Assembly: GCF_000969825.1 (NCBI RefSeq)
Contig: NZ_KQ033920.1
Location: forward strand, 1,361,336-1,409,829
DNA from: Parabacteroides gordonii MS-1 = DSM 23371
GTDB taxonomy: Bacteria > Bacteroidota > Bacteroidia > Bacteroidales > Tannerellaceae
DNA length: 48,494 nt
Direction: 5' to 3'
Below the pieces are notes generated by a model that was not told the origin of the DNA, did not search any database, and saw nothing but the letters and a program-made list of their open reading frames with translations. Position numbers and translations under genes: made by a program. This document shows positions 1 to 7,953 of this stretch, in pieces (the first letter of the stretch is position 1; the number at the start of each line of letters is the position of its first letter).

Positions 1-116
1 ATTTGAAACTTTCTTCATAATGACATTTCTTACGATTTTGCATTTTTTTACACTTTATGGTTACACTGGGTGTAAACCCTATTCAGTATAAGACACTCTG
101 TAGACAGAATTCTATA

Positions 117-1217
117 TTATCGAATAATTACCCGACGGGACTGTTCTCCCTGAGAGGTATAAACATGAATAATATAAAAACCGGAAGCAAGAGTATTTAG
201 GGGAATACTATGCTGACTGTTGCGAACTGTTTCCCGACGGACAATAGCACCGGATGCATTTATAATGCTTACCTTTCCTTCCTCAATATCTCCTAAATCA
301 AATTCCAGGGTGCGAGAAGAAGAATTCACTGCAATCTTATAATCACGATCAACTCGTATAGTTTCATTATGTGTAATCGTATTGTCGGAATAGAAATTCT
401 GGAACCGAATATAGAGAGTAAAGCCATCGTTTTCCTTATCCGTTTCACGTATCATATTCCGATGCTCATCATATTGATACGTATATTCAAAACCAAAGAT
501 CCACTCACCATCTTCCATAAATTCAGTATATTGACTGATTACATTACCCTGATCGTCATAGGTTAGTTGTGCCTTTTGTGAAGGGATCCAATCCTTCAGT
601 TCTTCACTCCAGTCGTAATTAGTTCCGCCTAAAACAAGACCGCCATCACTATAAACTGCATCCATTTTATAAATTTCGAGACTTCCATCCGCATGGAAAG
701 TAGTATCCATCACAACCAGAGGATTTCCTTTATCGTCAGACTCAGCAGTCTCCCAAACCCAGTCTTTCACCCATTCGCCATTTTCATTCCGGTAACTTCT
801 CATTGCTGTTTGGGTAGCAGAAGCATTATAAGTATTGAAAGTTTTATAAACCGGCATCCACTCCCCGTCTTTATAGGAATAAGCTCTTTCTTCCGTTTCA
901 TAAGAAGTATTTTCAATGTTTTCAGGATAAATATATTCTGTTTTCGAAGAAAGACTCAGGTCACCGTCAGAACTATAAACAGACTTCGTTTCCATCTTTA
1001 TTTGTCTGCCGGATTCATCATAAGTATAATAGGCGATATCCGTCAACTTATTATCACTCCCCTGATAAGTATACGTCGAATCCAAGGTTGTATTCGCCAT
1101 CCTTAACGATGAAACGGTTTGTGTTGTCCGGTTAAACACTTTCAAAAAATGCCCCGACGTTTGCTGGGCAAAACTAATAACTGGTAATAAACAAATACAA
1201 AGTACTAATTTTTTCAT
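117..1217 (-). CDS. Secreted protein with YD-like repeats and T9SS C-terminal sorting domain
   Basis: 366 residues. Residues 1-17 form a signal peptide (basic MKK, hydrophobic core, cleavage after SFA). Residues about 45-280 are loosely repetitive Tyr/Asp/Gly/Trp-rich segments (YTYDESGRQ, YTYQYDEHRN, and repeats of 'NGEW' or 'DGEW'). They resemble the YD or MORN-like beta repeats of secreted Bacteroidetes proteins. The last ~80 residues look like a type A type IX secretion sorting domain: a beta-rich block with VSIINASGAIV, then LASGFYIIHVYTSQG, ending in RRVIIR. That domain would send the protein through the T9SS to the surface or medium. It is monocistronic in this window, divergent from the OPT gene. 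Its biological role and ligand are unknown. The start is an ATG directly before the signal peptide. Confidence 0.8.
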   Translation of the reverse strand: MKKLVLCICLLPVISFAQQTSGHFLKVFNRTTQTVSSLRMANTTLDSTYTYQGSDNKLTDIAYYTYDESGRQIKMETKSVYSSDGDLSLSSKTEYIYPENIENTSYETEERAYSYKDGEWMPVYKTFNTYNASATQTAMRSYRNENGEWVKDWVWETAESDDKGNPLVVMDTTFHADGSLEIYKMDAVYSDGGLVLGGTNYDWSEELKDWIPSQKAQLTYDDQGNVISQYTEFMEDGEWIFGFEYTYQYDEHRNMIRETDKENDGFTLYIRFQNFYSDNTITHNETIRVDRDYKIAVNSSSRTLEFDLGDIEEGKVSIINASGAIVRRETVRNSQHSIPLNTLASGFYIIHVYTSQGEQSRRVIIR

Positions 1218-1279
1218 TATCTTTTATTTTATGATTATATCGATAAGACACGAATAAATTCAAAACCCCTATCGCAACG

Positions 1280-1308
1280 AAAGAAATTTATCAGAAGTAA
1301 ATTTCTTT
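1280..1308. promoter_or_regulatory. Inverted repeat overlapping the -33 box of the OPT promoter
   Basis: An 11-bp perfect inverted repeat (AAAGAAATTTA at 1280-1290, TAAATTTCTTT at 1298-1308) is separated by 7 bases. The right arm runs into the TTTG -33 box at 1307-1310, so a regulator bound here would compete with the sigma factor. It could also simply be an AT-rich chance palindrome. It is not followed by a T-run on either strand that would make it a convincing terminator. Confidence 0.4.
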
Positions 1309-1337
1309 TGTGCATTAAAAGAAATAACCTAGCTTTG
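1307..1337 (+). promoter_or_regulatory. Bacteroidetes-type promoter of the OPT transporter operon
   Basis: TTTG (1307-1310), a 19-base spacer, then TAGCTTTG (1330-1337) matches the Bacteroidetes housekeeping promoter (TTTG, N19-21, TAnnTTTG) exactly. Transcription would begin near 1344, giving a leader of about 45 bases before the GTG start at 1390. Confidence 0.75.
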
Positions 1338-1389
1338 TAATCTTGTAAGTACTAACAACGGATTAAATCTAACTAAATAAGTAATCACC

Positions 1390-3387
1390 GTGAAGAAGGA
1401 AGATGAAGAAAAGGTAAGCGGACTACCCGAAAATGCCTACAGAGAACTCAAGGAAGGAGAAGTGTATAACCCTATCATGTCGCCAGGCAAGCAATACAAG
1501 GAAGTGACCCCGTGGTCTGTTTTCTGGGGGCTGGTTATGGCCGTGATATTCAGTGCGGCAGCAGCCTATCTGGGATTGAAGGTCGGACAGGTATTTGAAG
1601 CCGCCATCCCTATCGCCATTATCGCCGTCGGGCTGTCGAGCGGTTTCAAACGAAAGAACGCGCTGGGGGAAAATGTGATTATCCAGTCTATCGGAGCTTG
1701 TAGCGGCGTGATCGTGGCCGGAGCTATCTTTACGCTTCCCGCCCTTTATATCCTGCAGGATAAATATCCGGAGATCACGATCAACTTCTTTGAAGTGTTT
1801 ATGAGTTCGTTGCTGGGCGGTATCCTCGGCATACTGCTGTTGATCCCGTTCCGGAAATACTTTGTTTCGGACATGCACGGTAAATATCCGTTCCCGGAAG
1901 CAACGGCTACTACACAGGTACTGGTTTCCGGAGAGAAAGGCGGCAGCCAGGCAAAACCGCTTATCCTGGCCGGTCTGATCGGAGGTCTGTACGATTTTAT
2001 TATTGCTACCTTCGGATGGTGGAGCGAAACGATAAGCACCCGTATCGTAGGGGTCGGTGAAATGCTGGCCGATAAGGCGAAAGTCGTGCTGAAAGTAAAC
2101 ACCGGAGCTGCCGTGCTGGGACTCGGTTATATCATCGGACTGAAATACTCGATGATCATCTGTGCCGGATCATTCCTTGTCTGGTTGGTCATCATCCCGT
2201 TGATGTCCGCCTTCTTCGGGCCAGATGTACTGACTTTGGGGAATGACGCGATCACAGCCACCGTAGGCAGCATGAGCGCAGAACAGATATTTACGACTTA
2301 CGCCCGTCATATCGGTATCGGTGGTATTGCTACAGCCGGTGTGATCGGTATTATCAAATCATGGGGAATAATCCGTGGCGCGGTCGGTCTGGCAGCCAAA
2401 GAACTGAAAGGTAAAAATACGGAGGTTGATACCGAAGCGGTTCGTACGCAGAAAGATTTATCGATGAAGATCATTACGATCGGCATCTTCGCAACACTGA
2501 TCGTGACGTACCTGTTCTTCCATTTCGGTGTGCTCGACAACTGGTATTATGCACTGATCGGCCTACTGATCGTTGGAATCATCGCGTTTCTGTTTACGAC
2601 AGTTGCGGCGAATGCCATTGCTATCGTAGGGACAAATCCGGTGTCAGGTATGACATTGATGACGCTCATCCTGTCGTCTATCATCCTGGTTGCTGCCGGG
2701 CTGAAGGGAACAGCCGGTATGGTATCGGCACTGATTATCGGAGGTGTTGTCTGTACGGCATTGTCTATGGCAGGCGGTTTCATCACCGACCTGAAGATCG
2801 GTTACTGGCTGGGAAGCACACCGGCCAGGCAACAAACATGGAAATTCCTCGGAACGCTGGTATCCGCTGCTACTGTTGGCGGTGTGATCCTGATCCTGAA
2901 CCAGACGTACGGTTTTACCACCGGACAACTGGCTGCACCGCAGGCAAACGCTATGGCAGCAGTTATCGAGCCACTGATGAGTGGCTCGGGAGCACCCTGG
3001 GTGCTGTACGGTATCGGAGCCGTGCTGGCTATCGTCCTGAACTTCTGTAAGATCCCGGCACTGGCTTTCGCACTGGGTATGTTCATCCCGATGGAACTGA
3101 ACACACCGCTGCTGATCGGCGGAGCTATCAGCTGGTATGTCGGAAGCCGCAGTAAAGATCAGGCACTCAACACAGCCCGTCTGGAAAAAGGAACCCTGCT
3201 TGCTTCCGGTTTTATTGCCGGAGGAGCCCTGATGGGCGTTATCAGCGCTGCCCTACGTTTCGGTGGCGTGAACCTTGTCAATGAGAAATGGCTGGAAGGG
3301 AACTTTGCCGAGCCGCTGGCTGTTGTAATGTATATAGCCTTGATGGCTTACCTGGCAATAAGTTCAATGAAAGCGAAAAAAGAATAA
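1390..3387 (+). CDS. OPT-family oligopeptide transporter
   Basis: 665 residues, an integral inner-membrane protein with roughly 14-16 hydrophobic segments. After a charged cytoplasmic N-terminus (about 40 residues) the first membrane segments carry AAAAYLGLKVGQVFEAAIP. Residues about 160-180 hold the family signature HGKYPFPEATATTQVL. The length and layout fit the OPT (oligopeptide transporter / YSL) superfamily, whose members import short peptides or metal chelates with protons. The substrate cannot be read from sequence. The start used is GTG at 1390; an in-frame ATG lies four codons later, so the exact start is uncertain. It forms a pair with the SpoIID-domain gene 8 bases downstream, and both read from the promoter at 1307-1337. 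Confidence 0.93.
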   Translation: MKKEDEEKVSGLPENAYRELKEGEVYNPIMSPGKQYKEVTPWSVFWGLVMAVIFSAAAAYLGLKVGQVFEAAIPIAIIAVGLSSGFKRKNALGENVIIQSIGACSGVIVAGAIFTLPALYILQDKYPEITINFFEVFMSSLLGGILGILLLIPFRKYFVSDMHGKYPFPEATATTQVLVSGEKGGSQAKPLILAGLIGGLYDFIIATFGWWSETISTRIVGVGEMLADKAKVVLKVNTGAAVLGLGYIIGLKYSMIICAGSFLVWLVIIPLMSAFFGPDVLTLGNDAITATVGSMSAEQIFTTYARHIGIGGIATAGVIGIIKSWGIIRGAVGLAAKELKGKNTEVDTEAVRTQKDLSMKIITIGIFATLIVTYLFFHFGVLDNWYYALIGLLIVGIIAFLFTTVAANAIAIVGTNPVSGMTLMTLILSSIILVAAGLKGTAGMVSALIIGGVVCTALSMAGGFITDLKIGYWLGSTPARQQTWKFLGTLVSAATVGGVILILNQTYGFTTGQLAAPQANAMAAVIEPLMSGSGAPWVLYGIGAVLAIVLNFCKIPALAFALGMFIPMELNTPLLIGGAISWYVGSRSKDQALNTARLEKGTLLASGFIAGGALMGVISAALRFGGVNLVNEKWLEGNFAEPLAVVMYIALMAYLAISSMKAKKE

Positions 3388-3395
3388 GATAAATA

Positions 3396-4709
3396 ATGGA
3401 TGCACCGCTAGTTAATGTTGGGATTATGACGCAGAAGGCTGTCTCTTTCGTGTTCAACGGAGAGTATATCCACACGGAGAGCAGTACCTTCCTGACCGGT
3501 GAACAACGGGCGTTGTTCGTAAACGGAAATATTGTGTACAACGGCAAGCTGTACAAAGAACTTTTCTTTGAACCGGCTTCGCCTGCCTCCTCATTCGACC
3601 TGAAGGCCGTTACGATCGGAATTGATTTCCATTGGCAACGGCAGGAAGATCAGCGTTTTAAAGGCTCACTTAACCTGGTGGCGGGAAACGAAGGCATTGT
3701 TGTTATCAACAGTATCGATGTGGAAGAATACCTGATCAGCGTGATCTCGTCAGAGATGAGTGCCAGAGCCTCGAAAGAGCTACTGAAAGCACATGCCGTG
3801 ATTTCACGCAGTTGGTTGCTGGCACAGATAGAGAAGACATACCGTTTAGGCGGTGCTCCGGAGAAATACCAGAGCTGCCACCGCGAACAAGATCTGCTGA
3901 TCCGCTGGTACGACCGCGAAGATCATACGATGTTCGATGTCTGTGCCGACGATCATTGCCAGCGCTATCAGGGTATCACCCGTGCTTCGACACCGATTGT
4001 ACGGGAAGCGATCGAGGAAACGCGCGGTGAAGTACTGACAGACGGCGAATCGATTTGCGATGCCCGCTTCTCCAAATGTTGCGGAGGCGTAACCGAGCAG
4101 TTCGAACATTGCTGGGAGCCTGTGCCCCACACTTATCTGACTGCTGTACGCGACAGCAAAGAGACTTCTTATCCCGACCTGACCGATCCGACGGAAGCTG
4201 AAATGTGGATACGCAACTCTCCCAAAGCCTTTTGCAACACGACCGACAACAGGATATTATTGCAGGTACTGAACAACTATGATCAGGAGACAATGCATTT
4301 CTATCGCTGGACAGTATCATATACGCAACAGGAGTTGGCCGAGCTGATCCACCGTAAAAGCGGTATCGACTTCGGCGAGATACTGGATCTTATCCCGCTC
4401 GAAAGGGGAACTTCCGGCCGTATCGAAAAGTTACAGATCGTAGGGACACGGCGGGTGTACACGATCGGCAAGGAACTGGAAATACGGCGTACATTGTCGG
4501 AGACACATCTTTACAGTTCGGCCTTCGTAGTAGACAGAGAAGATATCCGTGTCAATATCCCCCAACGTTTCGTTCTTACAGGTGCCGGTTGGGGACATGG
4601 CGTAGGACTTTGCCAGATCGGAGCCGCGGTAATGGGTGCAAAAGGATATCCTTACACAAGGATACTGGCACATTATTTCCGGGGGACACAGATAGAGAAA
4701 AGATATTGA
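3396..4709 (+). CDS. SpoIID/LytB domain protein without a signal peptide
   Basis: 437 residues. The SpoIID/LytB domain is clear from about residue 105 onward: YLISVISSEM, then KAHAVISRSWLL, and near the C-terminus GAGWGHGVGLCQIGA followed by GYPYTRILAHYFRGT. These are the conserved blocks of SpoIID peptidoglycan lytic enzymes and LytB amidase enhancers. A Cys/His-containing stretch (YQSCHREQD, DVCADDHCQRY, SKCCGG; residues about 155-230) lies inside the domain. No signal peptide or membrane anchor is visible and the start is an ordinary ATG, so the protein should stay in the cytoplasm unless exported in another way. It is translated 8 bases after the OPT transporter, which suggests shared regulation, possibly in peptide or muropeptide recycling (inference). 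The operon ends at the hairpin at 4731-4765. Confidence 0.88.
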   Translation: MDAPLVNVGIMTQKAVSFVFNGEYIHTESSTFLTGEQRALFVNGNIVYNGKLYKELFFEPASPASSFDLKAVTIGIDFHWQRQEDQRFKGSLNLVAGNEGIVVINSIDVEEYLISVISSEMSARASKELLKAHAVISRSWLLAQIEKTYRLGGAPEKYQSCHREQDLLIRWYDREDHTMFDVCADDHCQRYQGITRASTPIVREAIEETRGEVLTDGESICDARFSKCCGGVTEQFEHCWEPVPHTYLTAVRDSKETSYPDLTDPTEAEMWIRNSPKAFCNTTDNRILLQVLNNYDQETMHFYRWTVSYTQQELAELIHRKSGIDFGEILDLIPLERGTSGRIEKLQIVGTRRVYTIGKELEIRRTLSETHLYSSAFVVDREDIRVNIPQRFVLTGAGWGHGVGLCQIGAAVMGAKGYPYTRILAHYFRGTQIEKRY

Positions 4710-4730
4710 ATCACTTGATAACCATCAACT

Positions 4731-4765
4731 AAAAAGGCTGCTAATCTCACGATAGCAGCCTTTTT
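4731..4765 (+). terminator. Rho-independent terminator after the OPT/SpoIID operon
   Basis: A 13-bp perfect stem (AAAAAGGCTGCTA at 4731-4743 with TAGCAGCCTTTTT at 4753-4765) closes a 9-base loop and ends in a T-run, starting 22 bases after the SpoIID-domain stop codon. Confidence 0.9.
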
Positions 4766-4946
4766 CTTGTGTTTACCTATCTTATCAGCTACAAGTCGTA
4801 GCTGGTTTGTCTTGACTCTCACGAGCTCTAACGGTTACAAAGGAACAAACAAAGCCGGAAGGTGACAAACAAAATAGATTAACGGGTGTATTTTCCCCAC
4901 GAAAGGGGGAATTATGCCGATTAAATTATTTTTCAGTTTTTATCCT
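4766..4946. other. Leader region upstream of the sodium:solute symporter, with small inverted repeats
   Basis: The 302-base gap 4710-5011 has no credible gene. Beyond the terminator it holds a 7-bp hairpin (CAGCTAC 4786-4792 / GTAGCTG 4798-4804), two copies of ACAAACAAA 20 bases apart (4845 and 4865), and a short inverted repeat TTCCCC / GGGGAA (4893-4911) just upstream of the promoter. Any of these could bind a regulator, but none matches an operator known to me. Confidence 0.35.
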
Positions 4947-4954
4947 TATCTTTG
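4947..4954 (+). promoter_or_regulatory. -7 box of the symporter/engB operon
   Basis: TATCTTTG fits the Bacteroidetes -7 consensus TAnnTTTG. No perfect TTTG sits 19-21 bases upstream, only a T-rich run, so the -33 element is weak. The leader to the ATG at 5012 would be about 50 bases. Confidence 0.55.
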
Positions 4955-5011
4955 TAACCGAACATTTGACAGGGAGTCCGCTCCCTTGCTCTACTTAATA
5001 AGTATCGGTGA

Positions 5012-6472
5012 ATGAATAGCTATATAATCCTTTCCATCATTGCAATTTATTTTGGTATCCTGCTACTCATTGCATGGATCACGGGAAGAAAAAGCAGCAG
5101 CAATGACGCTTTCTTTCTGGGTAACCGTAAGTCACCGTGGTATATCGTCTCTATCGGAATGATCGGGACATCACTTTCAGGGGTGACCTTCGTATCCGTT
5201 CCGGGAATGGTGCGCAGTATCGATATGACCTATATGCAAACGGTCTTAGGTTTCTTCTTCGGATACATACTGATCGCCAAAGTCCTTCTACCGCTCTATT
5301 ATAAGCTGGAACTGACCTCTATCTATTCCTACCTGGGCGACCGTATCGGGCGGCGAAGTTATAAAACAGGAGCCTCTTTCTTCCTTCTATCCAAGATCGT
5401 GGGAGCGGCCGCACGACTTTATCTGGTGGTACTGATCCTCCAACATTATGTATTCAGTACCTGGAATATACCTTTCTGGGTAACTGTCGTTATCAGCATT
5501 TTCCTTGTCTGGCTGTATACGTATCGCAGCGGCATCAAAACGATTATCTGGACGGATACGCTTCAGGCGCTTTGCCTGGTTGCCATGCTGGTCGTTATCA
5601 TCTGGAAGGTTAAAGACAGTATGGAACTGGATATGGGCGGCATGATACAGACCCTTGCAGACAGCCCGCACTTCCGTATCTTTGAGTTCGACGACTGGCA
5701 TAGTACACAGCATTTCGTCAAACAGTTTTTCAGCGGTATCTTCATCACTATCGTAATGACCGGACTCGATCAGGATATGATGCAGAAGAACCTGTCCTGC
5801 AAAAGCCTGAAGGATGCGCAAAAGAATATGTACACCTACGGTTTTGCCTTTACGCCGGTCAACTTCCTGTTTCTTTCGCTGGGCGTTCTGTTACTATCGC
5901 TGGCGGCACAAAAGAATATTGCATTGCCTGCGCTGAATGACGATATCCTGCCGATGTTCTGTACTTCTGGTATACTGGGACATTCAATCCTGATCTTCTT
6001 TACGATCGGTATCATTGCGGCAGCCTTCAGCAGCGCAGACTCGGCATTGACGGCGCTTACCACTTCCTTCTGTGTTGATATTCTGGGAGTGGAGAAAGAA
6101 GAAGCCCGGAAGGCCAAACGTACCCGCCTGATGACTCATTTCCTTATTTCGATCCTGTTTGCGATAATAATCCTTATCTTTAAGGCCGTAAACAGCCGCA
6201 GCGTGATCGATGCGATCTACATGATTGCGTCTTATACGTACGGCCCTTTGCTCGGATTATTTGTCTTTGGATTGTTCACAAAGAAACATCCACGCGACAA
6301 ATATGTTCCTTATATATGCATACTCTCACCATTGATCTGTTTTGCTACGGATTATCTGGTGAAACAATATACAGGCTATGCTTTCGGTTACGAAATGCTG
6401 ATGGTAAACGGTGCCATCACCTTCTTCGGACTATGGGCTGCCTCGATAAAATATAAATCAATAAAAGATTAA
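5012..6472 (+). CDS. Sodium:solute symporter family protein
   Basis: 486 residues, about 13 membrane segments. The N-terminal block [32 protein letters not shown] (residues about 35-66) is characteristic of the sodium:solute symporter (SSS) family, as is the [16 protein letters not shown] block near residues 335-350, a helix that contributes to the sodium site in this family. It would sit in the inner membrane and take up a small solute with Na+. The substrate (amino acid, sugar, carboxylate) cannot be told from the sequence. It lies 5 bases ahead of engB, so the two are probably co-transcribed. Length is normal for the family. Confidence 0.92.
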   Translation: MNSYIILSIIAIYFGILLLIAWITGRKSSSNDAFFLGNRKSPWYIVSIGMIGTSLSGVTFVSVPGMVRSIDMTYMQTVLGFFFGYILIAKVLLPLYYKLELTSIYSYLGDRIGRRSYKTGASFFLLSKIVGAAARLYLVVLILQHYVFSTWNIPFWVTVVISIFLVWLYTYRSGIKTIIWTDTLQALCLVAMLVVIIWKVKDSMELDMGGMIQTLADSPHFRIFEFDDWHSTQHFVKQFFSGIFITIVMTGLDQDMMQKNLSCKSLKDAQKNMYTYGFAFTPVNFLFLSLGVLLLSLAAQKNIALPALNDDILPMFCTSGILGHSILIFFTIGIIAAAFSSADSALTALTTSFCVDILGVEKEEARKAKRTRLMTHFLISILFAIIILIFKAVNSRSVIDAIYMIASYTYGPLLGLFVFGLFTKKHPRDKYVPYICILSPLICFATDYLVKQYTGYAFGYEMLMVNGAITFFGLWAASIKYKSIKD

Positions 6473-6477
6473 CTAAG

Positions 6478-7080
6478 ATGGAAATTAAAAGTGCAGAATT
6501 TGTTATCAGTAACACTGACGTAAAGAAGTGCCCCGCAGGAAACTTTCCGGAGTATGCCTTTATCGGGCGAAGTAATGTCGGCAAATCCTCCCTTATCAAT
6601 ATGCTGACCGGAAAGAAAGGGTTGGCCATGACTTCACAAAAGCCGGGCAAAACGTTACTTATCAATCATTTCATGATCAACAACAACTGGTTCCTGGTCG
6701 ACCTTCCCGGTTACGGTTTCGCCCAACGTGGAAAAGAAGGACGGGAAAACATTCAACGGATCATCGAAGATTATATTCTGGAACGCGAACAGTTGACCAA
6801 CCTTTTCGTGCTGCTTGACTGTCGCCACGAAGCACAAAAGATCGACCTTGAATTTATGGAATGGTTGGGAGAGAATGGCGTACCCTTCTCAATCATCTTT
6901 ACCAAGATAGACAAGATAAGCAAAGGACGTCTGAAAGAAAACCTGAAAGCCTATCAGGACAAGTTACTGGAGAGCTGGGAAGAACTGCCTCCTATCCTAA
7001 TCTCCTCCTCCGAGAAAAAGGAAGGACGCGAAGAGATTCTCAGTTATATTGAAGATATAAATAAAAGTTTAAAAGGATAG
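6478..7080 (+). CDS. engB: Ribosome biogenesis GTP-binding protein EngB (YihA/YsxC)
   Basis: 200 residues, the usual length for EngB. All G motifs are visible: G1 GRSNVGKS (30-37), G2 around the Thr of [12 protein letters not shown]3 DLPGYGFA, G4 TKID, and G5 around SSSEKKEG. The enzyme is a TrmE-Era-EngA-EngB-Septin family GTPase that assists late assembly of the 50S ribosomal subunit in the cytoplasm, and it is essential in many bacteria. The gene starts 5 bases after the symporter stop codon. It is the last core gene before the accessory stretch that runs to maeB. No clear terminator follows; the structured element at 7106-7196 lacks a T-run. Confidence 0.96.
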   Translation: MEIKSAEFVISNTDVKKCPAGNFPEYAFIGRSNVGKSSLINMLTGKKGLAMTSQKPGKTLLINHFMINNNWFLVDLPGYGFAQRGKEGRENIQRIIEDYILEREQLTNLFVLLDCRHEAQKIDLEFMEWLGENGVPFSIIFTKIDKISKGRLKENLKAYQDKLLESWEELPPILISSSEKKEGREEILSYIEDINKSLKG

Positions 7081-7105
7081 AACGATCCGGGAGCGACATG
7101 GTATC

Positions 7106-7196
7106 AGGTTGCACGGAATCGCCACAATTATGCCGGAGCGGACATTCTGCCGCTCCGTAAGGTTGCGCTTCACCAAGTATAGTTGCCGTGCGACCT
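7106..7196. other. Candidate structured RNA or inverted-repeat element
   Basis: Three nested stems can be drawn. The outer 11-bp stem pairs 7106-7116 (AGGTTGCACGG) with 7186-7196 (CCGTGCGACCT); its only non-Watson-Crick pair is a G-U wobble. A 7-bp stem pairs 7125-7131 (CAATTAT) with 7179-7185 (ATAGTTG), again with a single G-U wobble, and abuts the outer stem on the 3' side. The inner 8-bp perfect stem pairs 7134-7141 (CGGAGCGG) with 7150-7157 (CCGCTCCG) over an 8-base loop. AGGTTGC is repeated at 7160-7166. It lies between engB and the toxin-antitoxin promoter and overlaps no gene. It could be a small RNA, a leader structure, or a decayed MITE-like element. No target-site duplication is visible. 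Confidence 0.45.
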
Positions 7197-7247
7197 AAGC
7201 CTCCTGAATAAAAGTGCTATTTTATAGCTTCTTTCCGAAAAAATAAA

Positions 7248-7255
7248 TACATTTG
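7248..7255 (+). promoter_or_regulatory. -7 box of toxin-antitoxin module 1
   Basis: TACATTTG fits TAnnTTTG. It lies 31 bases before the antitoxin ATG at 7286. A TTG that could extend the antitoxin upstream (7253) falls inside this box, which argues for the 7286 start. No exact -33 TTTG is present. Confidence 0.6.
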
Positions 7256-7285
7256 TACTTCATCAAAACCGAAAGGAGTAAAAAT

Positions 7286-7588
7286 ATGAAAGCAATGGAA
7301 TTACAGGGTGAACGTTTGGAACTGTTCAACGAAATCGTCAACCTTGACACAGAGAGTCTCGAGAAGGTAAAAAAGTACATTAAACGTATCGCATCCAACA
7401 GATACAAAATATCACGTGCCAGTAAAGTGGATGACATCGACATCGTCACTGACGAAGAGATTGAAAATGCTATGCGCCCATTTACTGACGAGGAGAAAAT
7501 AGAAAGATTAATGGTGGCAGAGACCGATCCGGTTTATTATACACAGGAAGAAATGCGAAAAGCCGCTGCTTCATGGAGAAACCTTTAA
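7286..7588 (+). CDS. Type II antitoxin (partner of a ParE/RelE-like toxin)
   Basis: 100 residues, acidic and mostly helical. The start chosen is ATG at 7286, preceded by AAAGGAG with good spacing; an in-frame TTG at 7253 would place the start inside the promoter. The N-terminal half (ELQGERLELFNEIVNLD, then SLEKVKKYIKRI) is probably the dimerisation part. The C-terminal half is acidic (TDEEIENAMRPFTDEEK), as expected for the segment that wraps the toxin. I do not recognise a named DNA-binding family. The gene overlaps the toxin by 16 bases, so the two are translationally coupled. The expected role is to neutralise the toxin and repress its own promoter. Confidence 0.75.
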   Translation: MKAMELQGERLELFNEIVNLDTESLEKVKKYIKRIASNRYKISRASKVDDIDIVTDEEIENAMRPFTDEEKIERLMVAETDPVYYTQEEMRKAAASWRNL

Positions 7589-7899
7589 TCATTAAATGGA
7601 AACGTACAGCAAGAAAGAAAGCTCGTGTAACTTATGCCTGGTATAAAAAAGAAATGGGTGTCAGAGCAGCCGACAAATTCATAAATGATATTTTAGAGGC
7701 TACCGACTTGCTGGCATTAAATCCCAATATGGGACAGCCTATTGAACTGAAAACCGAAACATGTAAAAGAAATTATCGTTCCTTCGTGGAACATAAGAAC
7801 CATAAAATCATTTACTATGTAGAAAAAGAGACTATCCATATTGCTGACATTTGGTCCAACAGTCAGGATCCGAAAGAGTTTAGCAAACGATTAAAATAA
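7573..7899 (+). CDS. ParE/RelE-superfamily toxin
   Basis: 108 residues, the typical length. The pattern fits the RelE/ParE fold: an N-terminal strand (LIIKWKRTARKKARV), two helices with YAWYKKEMG and AADKFINDILEATDLLALNPNMGQP, then basic C-terminal strands (KRNYRSFVEHKNHKIIYYVEKETIHIADIW). The LxxNPxxGxP and 'hKIiYyv' blocks are common to this superfamily, which acts either as ribosome-dependent mRNA nucleases (RelE) or gyrase poisons (ParE). Which activity applies cannot be decided here. It overlaps its antitoxin by 16 bases. The module ends at the hairpin at 7904-7933 shared with the convergent TonB receptor gene. Confidence 0.85.
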   Translation: MEKPLIIKWKRTARKKARVTYAWYKKEMGVRAADKFINDILEATDLLALNPNMGQPIELKTETCKRNYRSFVEHKNHKIIYYVEKETIHIADIWSNSQDPKEFSKRLK

Positions 7900-7903
7900 C
7901 AAG

Positions 7904-7933
7904 AAAGGCCGACAGAAACTTCCATCGGCCTTT
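7904..7933. terminator. Bidirectional terminator between TA module 1 and the TonB receptor gene
   Basis: A 9-bp perfect stem (AAAGGCCGA 7904-7912 / TCGGCCTTT 7925-7933) is flanked by A-rich sequence on the left and a T-run on the right. It can therefore end transcription from both convergent genes. Confidence 0.85.
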
Positions 7934-7953
7934 TCTTTTATCTGCCAACCAAC

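Noticed and set aside
61-75. Terminator-like hairpin TTACAC / GTGTAA at the window start
   Set aside because: The stem is only 6 bp and has no adjacent T-run, so it is too weak to claim as a terminator.
7106-7196. tRNA gene
   Set aside because: The stems do not fit a cloverleaf and there is no T-loop GGTTC consensus or CCA end.
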